This document shows, one piece after another, positions 1-5,853 of a DNA stretch of 8,305 bases. The number at the start of each line of letters is the position of its first letter. Position 1 is the stretch's first letter. Origin of the DNA: a bacterium HR32 (lineage in GTDB: Bacteria > Sysuimicrobiota > Sysuimicrobiia > Sysuimicrobiales > Sysuimicrobiaceae); NCBI GenBank assembly GCA_002898935.1, contig BEII01000047.1, positions 1 through 8,305 on the forward strand, written 5' to 3'. Below the pieces are notes generated by a model. It was not told where the DNA came from and searched no databases. It saw only the letters and a list, made by a program, of their open reading frames with translations. The translations under genes and the position numbers were made by a program.

Positions 1-401
1 GCCGGTGCCGGGCGGAAGAAGTCCTCCAGGTTCCACCGGCCCCGCCCGTCGCGGACCAGGGCCACCACGGGTGCGTCCAGGATGATGCGGCGCACCGCGT
101 CGACGCCGCCCCGGCCATGGACGAGGCTTGTGGCAAGGCGCCAGGGGTCCCAGTCCACCCGCACCTGCCGGACCTTGAGGACCCCCGCGCCGACCCGGAC
201 CTCCTGGGCGCTGACACCGCCGACGTCCACCCGGACCCGCCCCACGGACGCGGGCTGGCCCGTGGCCTGAGCGAGCGCCTGCGCGGCGAGTCGTGCGGCC
301 CAGGATTCGAAGGCGGAGCTGCGGAGCGCTGCGGCCGTTGCGACCGACACCCCCAGGAGGGCCGCCGCCACGACCCCCACGGCCACGTACACCCTACCCA
401 C
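1..401 (-). CDS. TamB/AsmA-like envelope assembly protein, N-terminal fragment
   Basis: Partial gene: it begins with GTG at 401 and runs off the left edge, so about 133 residues are visible. Residues 4-25 form one hydrophobic segment after a short basic start, fitting a signal anchor. Residues 45-60 (TG followed by a VGRVRV-type strand) and residues 100-128 (VRRIILDAPVVALVRDGRG, then WNLEDFF) match the usual start of AsmA/TamB proteins, where a 'v-l-x-x-P-x-v-x-l-x-r-d-x-x-G-x-w-N-l' pattern is typical. In known relatives these long beta-helical proteins bridge the two membranes and help move lipids or assemble outer-membrane proteins. A GAGGGGG ribosome site (412-406) lies 4 bases before this GTG. 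An in-frame GTG at 422 is a possible earlier start, but it lies inside a hairpin stem. The gene is 57 bases after the S55-protein gene on the same strand. Without the C-terminus I cannot say whether it is TamB proper (with DUF490) or another AsmA-like protein. Confidence 0.72.
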   Translation of the reverse strand, partial: MGRVYVAVGVVAAALLGVSVATAAALRSSAFESWAARLAAQALAQATGQPASVGRVRVDVGGVSAQEVRVGAGVLKVRQVRVDWDPWRLATSLVHGRGGVDAVRRIILDAPVVALVRDGRGRWNLEDFFRPAP

Positions 402-412
402 GGCGCCCCCTC

Positions 413-438
413 GGGGACGCACGGCGGGTGCGGTCCCC
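413..438 (-). promoter_or_regulatory. RNA hairpin in the gap before the TamB-like gene
   Basis: In transcript sense, GGGGA (bulged C) CGCAC pairs with GTGCG TCCCC around a five-base CCGCC loop, giving 10 base pairs with one bulge. No T-run follows, so it is not a standard terminator. It sits directly before the GAGGGGG ribosome site of the next gene. The 3' arm (UCCCC) could pair instead with the G-run of that site, so the two structures exclude each other. It may be a stability or translation-control element, or incidental in such GC-rich DNA. Confidence 0.35.
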
Positions 439-458
439 GCGCGCGGTGCAGACGGCGG

Positions 459-2231
459 TTACTCCACCACGATGGGGACGACCTGCTCGCCCTTCACCAC
501 CCACTGTGTGCGCACCAGGCGGCCTGCGAACTCGTCGAAGTAGATGAACCGCCGCTGGGGGTCGTCGCTGGGAGGGACCCCCACGGGGATGAGCTGGAGC
601 AGGACGTCCGTGTTGCGCCCGAAGTCCTCGAAGAACTCCAGCGCCTGTGCCAGGTCCGGGAAGCCCGCCGCAGGCGGCTCGTTCTGCAGCTTGTGGGCCA
701 GCAGGACCGCGGGCGGGGTGTCGTCCCGCTGGATGCCGGCGCTCCCCACCACCAGCAGGGCCGGCCCCCTCGGGAAGTTGCGGGGGATCTCGATCTCCAC
801 CGTCTGGGTGGTGGGTTCGGCGGATTGGAACGGCCGCAGGCGCAGCCGCACCCGCAGCCGCCCGCCTTGGCTCACCGTCCGGCTCGCCACCTCCGCGCCC
901 AACACCGACACCGTCCTCCGCTCACGGGTCAGGCGGACCTCCACGTTGAGGTCCACGGGCACCACCGAGGCGTACTCGTTGCCGAACAGAAAGCGCACCG
1001 CGTCCGGTACGTCCAGCACCGCGGCGGCGGCCAGGTCCTGCGCGCTGTAGAACACGTTCGTCCTCTCCACCGGGCGTGGGAGCCCTCCCCCCCGGGCGCT
1101 GATGCGGACCTCTGCGGTGCCGCCGCCTGCAGCGTCCCACGCGTTCTCCACCGCGGCCAGGGCCACCTGGGGCGCGAGCAACTGGGCCAAGTCCGGGCGC
1201 CGGATCATCTGCGCGGTCCTGCGGATGGTCCGGCCGCGGTCCTGGTCCACCACCACAACCGTCACGTTGAACACCCGCGGGAGCCGCCCCAGCGCACCCG
1301 CCACGCCCGCCAGCCGGTCCTGGGTGACCGTGCCCACGGCTTCGCCCACGTCCCCCTCCTTGAAGGGGAACTGCGGGCTGCGGACCACGGTGTGTACGTA
1401 GGCGGTGGTGAGCAAGTACTCCACCGGGCCGAACCCAAACATGCGGTGCCCGAAGGCCAAGAAGCGCTCTCCGCGGCGGTACGACAGAGTCCCGATGCTC
1501 CACACGTTCACGTCCCCGCGCACCAGCGCGACACCCACCGCGCTCCCCGGCACCAGCGGAGGCGTCGGGAACCTCCCCACGCCACCGTAGCTCTGCACCG
1601 GGACTACGTCCGTCCACCGCAGGGTTTGGCGCAGCAGCCGGAAGGCACGGTCGCTCACGCCCGACACGAGCAAGGTGCCCGCCGCAGGCACGAAGGCCGG
1701 GACGGAACCCACCGCCTTCGAGCCCGGTCCCGGGTCCTCGGCCAGAGCCACCCCGCGCACCCACCGGCCTCCCACGCGGACCGGTTCGCGCAGCCGCAAC
1801 GTCCCCGTGGTCCGCCCCTCGGTCCTTCCGTCCCGCAGGATGGCCAGCATGGTCTCCGCGGGCGTGAACAGTCCCAGGTTGCTGTCCGGGCCTGCAAACC
1901 GGTAGCCGTACGAGACGGCACCCGCGAACCGTCCGTCTAGGTACAGGGGGCTGCCGCTCATCCCGGAGGCGGTTCCGCCGCTCCGTTGGATCACCGGCCC
2001 GAAGCCCCGGAACAGCACCAGCCGCCCCGGCGGGCCTTCCGTCACGCCCAAGACCTCAAAACCGAACTCCTCCACCCGTGTGCCCTGGACCACCGTGCGC
2101 CCCACGCCGCGCATCCCGGGCCGGATCTGGCTAAGGGGGAAGACCTCCGCGTCCTCCTGAGCCCACGAGCCGGGGAGGGAGAAGGTGGCGAGCAACACGA
2201 GAGCAAACCCCCACGCGAGCCCTCTGCGCAT
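459..2231 (-). CDS. Secreted SpoIVB-like S55 peptidase-domain protein
   Basis: 590 residues from ATG at 2231. The start is chosen because GAGGTG (2243-2238) lies 6 bases upstream and because the protein then opens with a good signal peptide (MRR, hydrophobic residues 5-20, likely cut after SWA at 24). The frame stays open upstream to 2438, but that stretch is not protein-like. Residues 31-62 (FPLSQIRPGMRGVGRT, then EVLGV) and 86-106 (GTASGMSGSP, then YLDGRFAGAVSYG) match the serine-nucleophile region of S55 peptidases, with Ser94 or Ser92 in GMSGSP as the presumed nucleophile. Residues 245-311 (SIGTLSYRRGERFLAFGHRM, then PFKEGDVGEAVGTVTQDRLAGVAG) match the histidine region (GH, His262) and the PGE-G motif that follows it. 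In B. subtilis SpoIVB the His region precedes the Ser motif; here the order is reversed. The remaining 280 residues are beta-rich and unassigned. SpoIVB acts in sporulation, but nothing here implies sporulation. The protein is probably periplasmic or extracellular, and its substrate is unknown. Confidence 0.85.
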   Translation of the reverse strand: MRRGLAWGFALVLLATFSLPGSWAQEDAEVFPLSQIRPGMRGVGRTVVQGTRVEEFGFEVLGVTEGPPGRLVLFRGFGPVIQRSGGTASGMSGSPLYLDGRFAGAVSYGYRFAGPDSNLGLFTPAETMLAILRDGRTEGRTTGTLRLREPVRVGGRWVRGVALAEDPGPGSKAVGSVPAFVPAAGTLLVSGVSDRAFRLLRQTLRWTDVVPVQSYGGVGRFPTPPLVPGSAVGVALVRGDVNVWSIGTLSYRRGERFLAFGHRMFGFGPVEYLLTTAYVHTVVRSPQFPFKEGDVGEAVGTVTQDRLAGVAGALGRLPRVFNVTVVVVDQDRGRTIRRTAQMIRRPDLAQLLAPQVALAAVENAWDAAGGGTAEVRISARGGGLPRPVERTNVFYSAQDLAAAAVLDVPDAVRFLFGNEYASVVPVDLNVEVRLTRERRTVSVLGAEVASRTVSQGGRLRVRLRLRPFQSAEPTTQTVEIEIPRNFPRGPALLVVGSAGIQRDDTPPAVLLAHKLQNEPPAAGFPDLAQALEFFEDFGRNTDVLLQLIPVGVPPSDDPQRRFIYFDEFAGRLVRTQWVVKGEQVVPIVVE

Positions 2232-2237
2232 GCGGTG

Positions 2238-2269
2238 CACCTCGCCGCGAGTCTGGACCCATGCTAACA
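2238..2269 (-). promoter_or_regulatory. Possible extended -10 promoter and ribosome site of the S55 gene
   Basis: The 74-base gap before the S55-protein gene holds TGTTAGCAT (2269-2261 on the minus strand). This is an extended -10 form (TGn then TAGCAT, four of six matching TATAAT) in otherwise AT-poor DNA. No convincing -35 lies upstream. A start of transcription near 2254 would leave a leader of about 22 bases containing the GAGGTG ribosome site (2243-2238). It could give the S55 and TamB-like genes an internal promoter. Weak evidence. Confidence 0.25.
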
Positions 2270-2305
2270 CACCCGCGTGCGTGCACCGCGCGACAGGCGC
2301 GTGGG

Positions 2306-2581
2306 CTACGGGCTGAGCCGCACCACCGGGTCGCCCACCCGGACGCGCGCGCCGACCTGGACCAGGACCTCCACCACGGTGCCCGCCCGGGGCGCACGCG
2401 CGGCCACCTCCCGTGGCTTCGTGGCGGTGCGCACCCACACCAGCGGCGCGCCCTCGTCCACCGCTTCGCCCGCGCGGACGACCTCCACCACCACGCCGCC
2501 CACGGTGGCGCGCACCACGTCCGCGGGCGCCGCCGCGGCAGCGACCCCTACTGCGATCAGGAAGATGGCCGCCAACCGCAT
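2306..2581 (-). CDS. Small exported biotinyl/lipoyl-like (barrel-sandwich hybrid) protein
   Basis: 91 residues from ATG at 2581. Residues 1-18 are a signal peptide or anchor (MRLAAIFLIA followed by an alanine run), so the mature part is only about 70 residues. Two similar halves follow: residues 23-50 (ATVGGVVVEVVRAGEAVDEGAPLV) and 59-89 (ARAPRAGTVVEVLVQVGARVRVGDPVV). This is the duplicated half-barrel pattern of the biotinyl/lipoyl fold, also found in HlyD-type membrane fusion proteins. Lys55 in ATKPREVAARAP sits where lipoyl domains carry their modified lysine (DKA-x-x-E-V-x-A-P), but an exported protein would not normally be lipoylated, so a structural or scaffold role is likelier. Ribosome sites: GGAGGG is 4 bases before 2581, and AGGAG is 4 bases before an in-frame ATG at 2593. 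Both are usable; 2581 gives the cleaner signal peptide. The gene lies 35 bases after the epimerase gene. The partner protein is unknown. Confidence 0.7.
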   Translation of the reverse strand: MRLAAIFLIAVGVAAAAAPADVVRATVGGVVVEVVRAGEAVDEGAPLVWVRTATKPREVAARAPRAGTVVEVLVQVGARVRVGDPVVRLSP

Positions 2582-2616
2582 CGTTCCCTCCATGCTACTC
2601 CTACGGGCAGCCGGGT

Positions 2617-3768
2617 TCAAAGGTTCGCGGGCCGGAAGGGCTCGGGCAGCTCCCGGCTTAGGCCGAAGTACACCCGCAGGATCTGCAGGATCCGCTGTGC
2701 CGCCCGGCCGTCGCCGTAGGGGTTGGTGGCCGTGGCCATGGCGCGGTGCGCAGCGGGGTCCCGGAGCAGCCGTGCGGCTTCCGACACCACCCGGTCCCGA
2801 TCCGTCCCCACCAGGCGAACCGCCCCCGCGGCCACGCCCTCCGGCCGCTCGGTGGTGTCCCGCAGGACCAACACAGGCGTCCCGAGCCCCGGCGCCTCCT
2901 CCTGGACGCCCCCGGAGTCCGTGAGGATCAGGTAGGCCCGCTGTTCCAGGTACACGAACGGCCCGTAGTCCGGTGGGTCCACCAGGTGCACGCGGTCCAC
3001 CCCGCCCAGCACGGCGTGCACCACCTCCCGGACCACGGGGTTGCGGTGCACGGAGAACACCACCTCCACGTCCGGGAAACGCGCCACCAGCTCCCGGACC
3101 GCCTCGCAGATCCGTCGGAGGGGCTCGCCCCAGTTCTCCCGCCGGTGGGCGGTCACCAGGAGCAGGCGGCGGTGCGGGTCAAGCGGCGGCAGCCCCTCCG
3201 GCCGCACCCGCGGCGCGATGGCCTGAAGGGCGTCGATGACGGTGTTGCCGGTGACGTGGACGGCCTCCGGGTCGCAGCCCTCCCGTAGCAGGTTGTCCCG
3301 CGCCCACGGAGTCGGGGCGAAGTGCAGGTCCGCCACCGCCGCAGTCATCCGGCGGTACAGCTCCTCGGGGAAGGGGCGGTACTTGTCGTGGGTCCTTAGC
3401 CCCGCCTCCACGTGCCCCACGGGGATGCGGTGGTAGTACGCTGCGAGCGCGCCGCAGAAGCAGGGTGCCGCGTCGCCCTGGACCAGGACGAGGGCGGGAC
3501 GCTCGCGGGCCAGCACGCGGTCGAGCCCCTCCAGGGTCCGGACCGTGACCTCGGTCAGGGACTGCCGGGGCCGCATCACGTCCAGGTCCACGTGAGGCTT
3601 GAGGTCGAACAGCCGCAGGACCTGGTCCAGCATTTCCCGGTGCTGGGCGGTGGCGACCAACACGGGGCGGAAGTTGGGGTCCTGTTCCAGGGCCTTGACC
3701 ACGGGTGCCATCTTCACGGCGTCCGGCCGCGTGCCCACCACGGCCAGCACCGGGATCGGGAGGGTCAC
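2617..3768 (-). CDS. wecB: UDP-N-acetylglucosamine 2-epimerase (non-hydrolysing)
   Basis: 383 residues, close to the usual 370-390. The enzyme interconverts UDP-GlcNAc and UDP-ManNAc in the cytoplasm for surface polysaccharide synthesis. Visible motifs: VVGTRPDAVKMAPV (10-23), QHREMLDQVL (42-51), VGHVEAGLRT (117-126), PFPEE (132-136), HVTGNTVIDAL (171-181), VTAHRREN (205-212), HRNPVVREVV (241-250), LTDSGGVQEEAPGLGTPVLVLRDTTERPEGV (282-312, start to end) and NPYGDG (349-354). The residues equivalent to the acid/base set of the E. coli enzyme are all present: Asp99, Glu121, Glu135 and His208. Odd point: the stretch after Asp99 reads GDAAPCFCGALAAYY, where relatives usually have GDTTT. The GTG start at 3768 overlaps the stop of the WecA-type gene (GTGA). 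No clear ribosome site is present, so translational coupling is likely. The frame is open far upstream (to 4821), but that part is a shadow of the neighbouring gene. Confidence 0.95.
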   Translation of the reverse strand: MTLPIPVLAVVGTRPDAVKMAPVVKALEQDPNFRPVLVATAQHREMLDQVLRLFDLKPHVDLDVMRPRQSLTEVTVRTLEGLDRVLARERPALVLVQGDAAPCFCGALAAYYHRIPVGHVEAGLRTHDKYRPFPEELYRRMTAAVADLHFAPTPWARDNLLREGCDPEAVHVTGNTVIDALQAIAPRVRPEGLPPLDPHRRLLLVTAHRRENWGEPLRRICEAVRELVARFPDVEVVFSVHRNPVVREVVHAVLGGVDRVHLVDPPDYGPFVYLEQRAYLILTDSGGVQEEAPGLGTPVLVLRDTTERPEGVAAGAVRLVGTDRDRVVSEAARLLRDPAAHRAMATATNPYGDGRAAQRILQILRVYFGLSRELPEPFRPANL

Positions 3769-4859
3769 GGGCTGCGGGCCAGGAGGCCGAACCGCCGGGC
3801 GGTCACCCACAGGGCACCGGCCAGCACTCCGGCCACGCTCAGCGGGATCCAGCGGTCCACCCACCCGGACAGGGCCAGGCTCAGGGCACCCAGCAGGGCC
3901 GTGGCCCCGTACAGGAGCAACACCGCCTGCCGCTGCGACAGACCGCGGTCCAGCAGTCGGTGGTGCACGTGTCCCCGGTCCGGCTGGAACACCGACACAC
4001 GGCGTCGCAGGCGCCGCAGGATTGCGAAGGCCGTGTCGAAGATGGGAACCCCCATGGCGAGCAGCGGGACGGCCAAGGACAGCGCGGTCAGGGTCTTGAA
4101 CAGCCCCGCCGCGGACAAGGCGCCGAGCAGGTAACCGAGCAACAGCGCCCCGGCGTCTCCCATGATCACCCGGGCCGGGTTGAAGTTGTACCGGAGGAAG
4201 GCCACGGCACTGCCCGCCACCGCCGCACACAGCACGAGCATGGGGAGCGCGGCACCGCGCAGCAGGCCCGCGGTGAAGAAGGTGGCGGCCACGATGGCCG
4301 CGATCCCCGCCGCGAGCCCGTCCACCCCGTCGATGGAGTTCATGGCGATGGCCGCCGAACCGATCCACAGCACGGTGAAGGCCTGGCCCCACACCCCGAG
4401 CGATGTGAGCTGGCCGGTGAGAGGGTTCGTGACGAAGGGCGTGGTGAGGCCGAAGGCCACGGGCACTGCGGCGGCCAGGTATACGAGGGGGAACTTCACG
4501 CGGCCGGAGACCTGCCGGAGGTCGTCGTACAGGCCCACGAGGAGGATCGCGAGCCCGCCCAGCAGCACGCCCCAGAACTCCCGCGGCACCCGCCCGTAGG
4601 GGACGGCCAGCACCAGGTGCTTGGGCTCGCGCACCACGGCGACGTCCCCGACCACGGGCAGGGCCACCAGGGCCCCCAGGAAGATGCCAAGCCCCAGCGC
4701 CACCCCGCCCAGGCGTGGCAAGGGGCGGCGGTTGATCCGCCGGCCGCCTGGGTAGTCCACGGCGCCGACCCGCCGCGCCAGCCACCGGGCGGTGGGCGTG
4801 GTCCAGTACGTGACGAACCACGCAACTGCGGCCGCGATCCAGTACGGCGGGATGAACAT
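3765..4859 (-). CDS. wecA: WecA/TagO-type undecaprenyl-phosphate GlcNAc-1-phosphate transferase
   Basis: 364 residues, a polytopic membrane protein with about ten hydrophobic segments. Members move GlcNAc-1-phosphate (or a related sugar phosphate) from a UDP-sugar to a polyprenyl phosphate on the inner face of the membrane, the first step of O-antigen, teichoic acid or other surface glycan assembly. Visible motifs: PLPRLGG (47-52), GLYDDLRQVSGRVKF with the acidic pair Asp112-Asp113, NSIDGVDGLAAG (174-185, usually NLIDGLDGLA), NFNPARVIMGDAGALLLG (225-242, usually MGDSGSLFLG) and PDRGHVHHRLL (293-303), the HIHH-type loop typical of WecA/TagO rather than MraY. It starts with ATG 25 bases after prs, without a strong ribosome site. 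The next gene, the epimerase, overlaps its stop (GTGA), so the two enzymes likely work in the same glycan pathway on the UDP-GlcNAc made by GlmU. The exact sugar and acceptor cannot be read from sequence. Confidence 0.93.
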   Translation of the reverse strand: MFIPPYWIAAAVAWFVTYWTTPTARWLARRVGAVDYPGGRRINRRPLPRLGGVALGLGIFLGALVALPVVGDVAVVREPKHLVLAVPYGRVPREFWGVLLGGLAILLVGLYDDLRQVSGRVKFPLVYLAAAVPVAFGLTTPFVTNPLTGQLTSLGVWGQAFTVLWIGSAAIAMNSIDGVDGLAAGIAAIVAATFFTAGLLRGAALPMLVLCAAVAGSAVAFLRYNFNPARVIMGDAGALLLGYLLGALSAAGLFKTLTALSLAVPLLAMGVPIFDTAFAILRRLRRRVSVFQPDRGHVHHRLLDRGLSQRQAVLLLYGATALLGALSLALSGWVDRWIPLSVAGVLAGALWVTARRFGLLARSP

Positions 4860-4873
4860 GGGCTCTGGGCCCC

Positions 4874-4879
4874 AGTATA
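4874..4879 (-). promoter_or_regulatory. Possible -10 element (TATACT) before wecA
   Basis: TATACT matches the sigma70 -10 consensus at five of six positions, in a 25-base gap of otherwise GC-rich sequence. No clear -35 lies 16-18 bases upstream. A start of transcription about 7 bases downstream would leave a leader of under 10 bases before ATG at 4859, close to leaderless. This could be an internal promoter for the wecA-wecB part of the cluster. Confidence 0.3.
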
Positions 4880-4884
4880 GCGCC

Positions 4885-5853
4885 TCAGCTCTCCACCAGC
4901 TCCGCGGCCAGCGGTTCGTGGGCGAGCTCGCTCACGGAGCTGTGGGCGTGCGCCCGGGCGATGGCGTCCGCCACGAGCCGCGCCACGGAGATGACCCGGA
5001 TCCGGTCCAGCCGCTTGTGGGGCGGCAGGGGGATGGAGTCGGTCACCACCAGCTCCCGGATCGGCGAGGCCGCGATGCGCTCCACCGCGGGCCCGGAGAG
5101 CACCGCGTGGGTGCAGCACGCGTACACCTCCTTCACCCCGCGCCGCAACAGGGTCTCGGCGGCGCGCACCAAGGTGCCCGCGGTGTCCACGATGTCGTCC
5201 ACCAGGATGGCGGTCCGGCGGTACACCTTTCCGATCACGTGCACCACCTCCGCCACCTGGTTGGGCCGGTCGCGCCGCTTGTCGATCACCGCCAGCGGGG
5301 CGCGCAGCGCCTGGGCGAACTCCCGCGCCCGCCGGACGCCGCCGATGTCCGGGGAGACCACCACCACGTCCGACAGGCCCTTCTGCAGGAAGTAGTCCGC
5401 GAGCAGCATGCGCGCGCTCAGGTGGTCCAGGGGGATGTCGAAGAAGCCCGTGAGCTGACCCGCGTGCAGGTCCAAGGCCAGCAGGTGCTGGACGCCCGCC
5501 CGGGTGAGCAGGTTGGCCACCAGCTTGGCCGTCACGGGCTCCCGGGGCCCCATCTTGCGGTCCTGCCGCGCGTAGCCGAAGTAGGGCAGCACGGCCGTCA
5601 CCCGGGCCGCAGAGGCCCGCCGGAGGGCGTCTGCGATCACCAGCAGCTCCATCAGGTGCTCGTGCACGGGCGGGCACGTCGGCTGGACGACGAAGCAGTC
5701 CTGGCCCCGGACGCTCTCCTCGATGCGCACCTCGATCTCACCGTCCGGGTAGCGGGCCACCACCGCCTCGCGGAGAGGGGTGTCCAGGTGCGCGGCCACG
5801 CGGCGCGCCAGCGCCGGGTTCGCGGTCCCCGCGAGGAGCGCGAGCTCGCTCAC
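4885..5853 (-). CDS. prs: Ribose-phosphate pyrophosphokinase (PRPP synthase)
   Basis: 322 residues, the usual size for class I PRPP synthase, which makes PRPP from ribose 5-phosphate and ATP in the cytoplasm for nucleotide, histidine and tryptophan synthesis. Visible motifs: RYPDGEIEVRI (34-44), PVHEHLMELLVIADALRRASA (62-82, start to end), VLPYFGYARQDRK (88-100), ALDLHAGQLTGFFDIPLDHL (126-145) with His130 at the metal and ATP site, VSPDIGGVRRAR (166-177), the flexible-loop KRR (192-194), the ribose-phosphate loop LVDDIVDTAGT (217-227) and VVTDSIPLP (269-277). The GTG start at 5853 overlaps the glmU stop (GTGA), and GGAGG lies 10 bases upstream. The glmU-prs pairing is common in Firmicutes and relatives. 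Here it may also link UTP supply to UDP-GlcNAc production. Confidence 0.97.
   Translation of the reverse strand: MSELALLAGTANPALARRVAAHLDTPLREAVVARYPDGEIEVRIEESVRGQDCFVVQPTCPPVHEHLMELLVIADALRRASAARVTAVLPYFGYARQDRKMGPREPVTAKLVANLLTRAGVQHLLALDLHAGQLTGFFDIPLDHLSARMLLADYFLQKGLSDVVVVSPDIGGVRRAREFAQALRAPLAVIDKRRDRPNQVAEVVHVIGKVYRRTAILVDDIVDTAGTLVRAAETLLRRGVKEVYACCTHAVLSGPAVERIAASPIRELVVTDSIPLPPHKRLDRIRVISVARLVADAIARAHAHSSVSELAHEPLAAELVES

Noticed and set aside
117..1940. Long plus-strand open frame of about 600 codons opposite the S55-protein gene
   Set aside because: Its translation is a low-complexity mix rich in His, Arg, Pro and Gly with no recognisable motif. It mirrors the real minus-strand gene, whose motifs and signal peptide are clear.
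2232..2438. Upstream extension of the S55-protein frame to 2438
   Set aside because: It would bury the signal peptide internally and overlap the barrel-protein gene. ATG at 2231 has a proper ribosome site.
3769..4821. Upstream extension of the epimerase frame that would give a 734-residue fusion protein
   Set aside because: The extra part lies out of frame over wecA and reads as Arg/Gly/Ala-rich filler. The GTGA junction and family length support the start at 3768.
4862..4874. CTGGGCCCCAG near-palindrome before wecA considered as an operator
   Set aside because: GC-only palindromes of this size are expected by chance in such DNA, and no second copy was seen.
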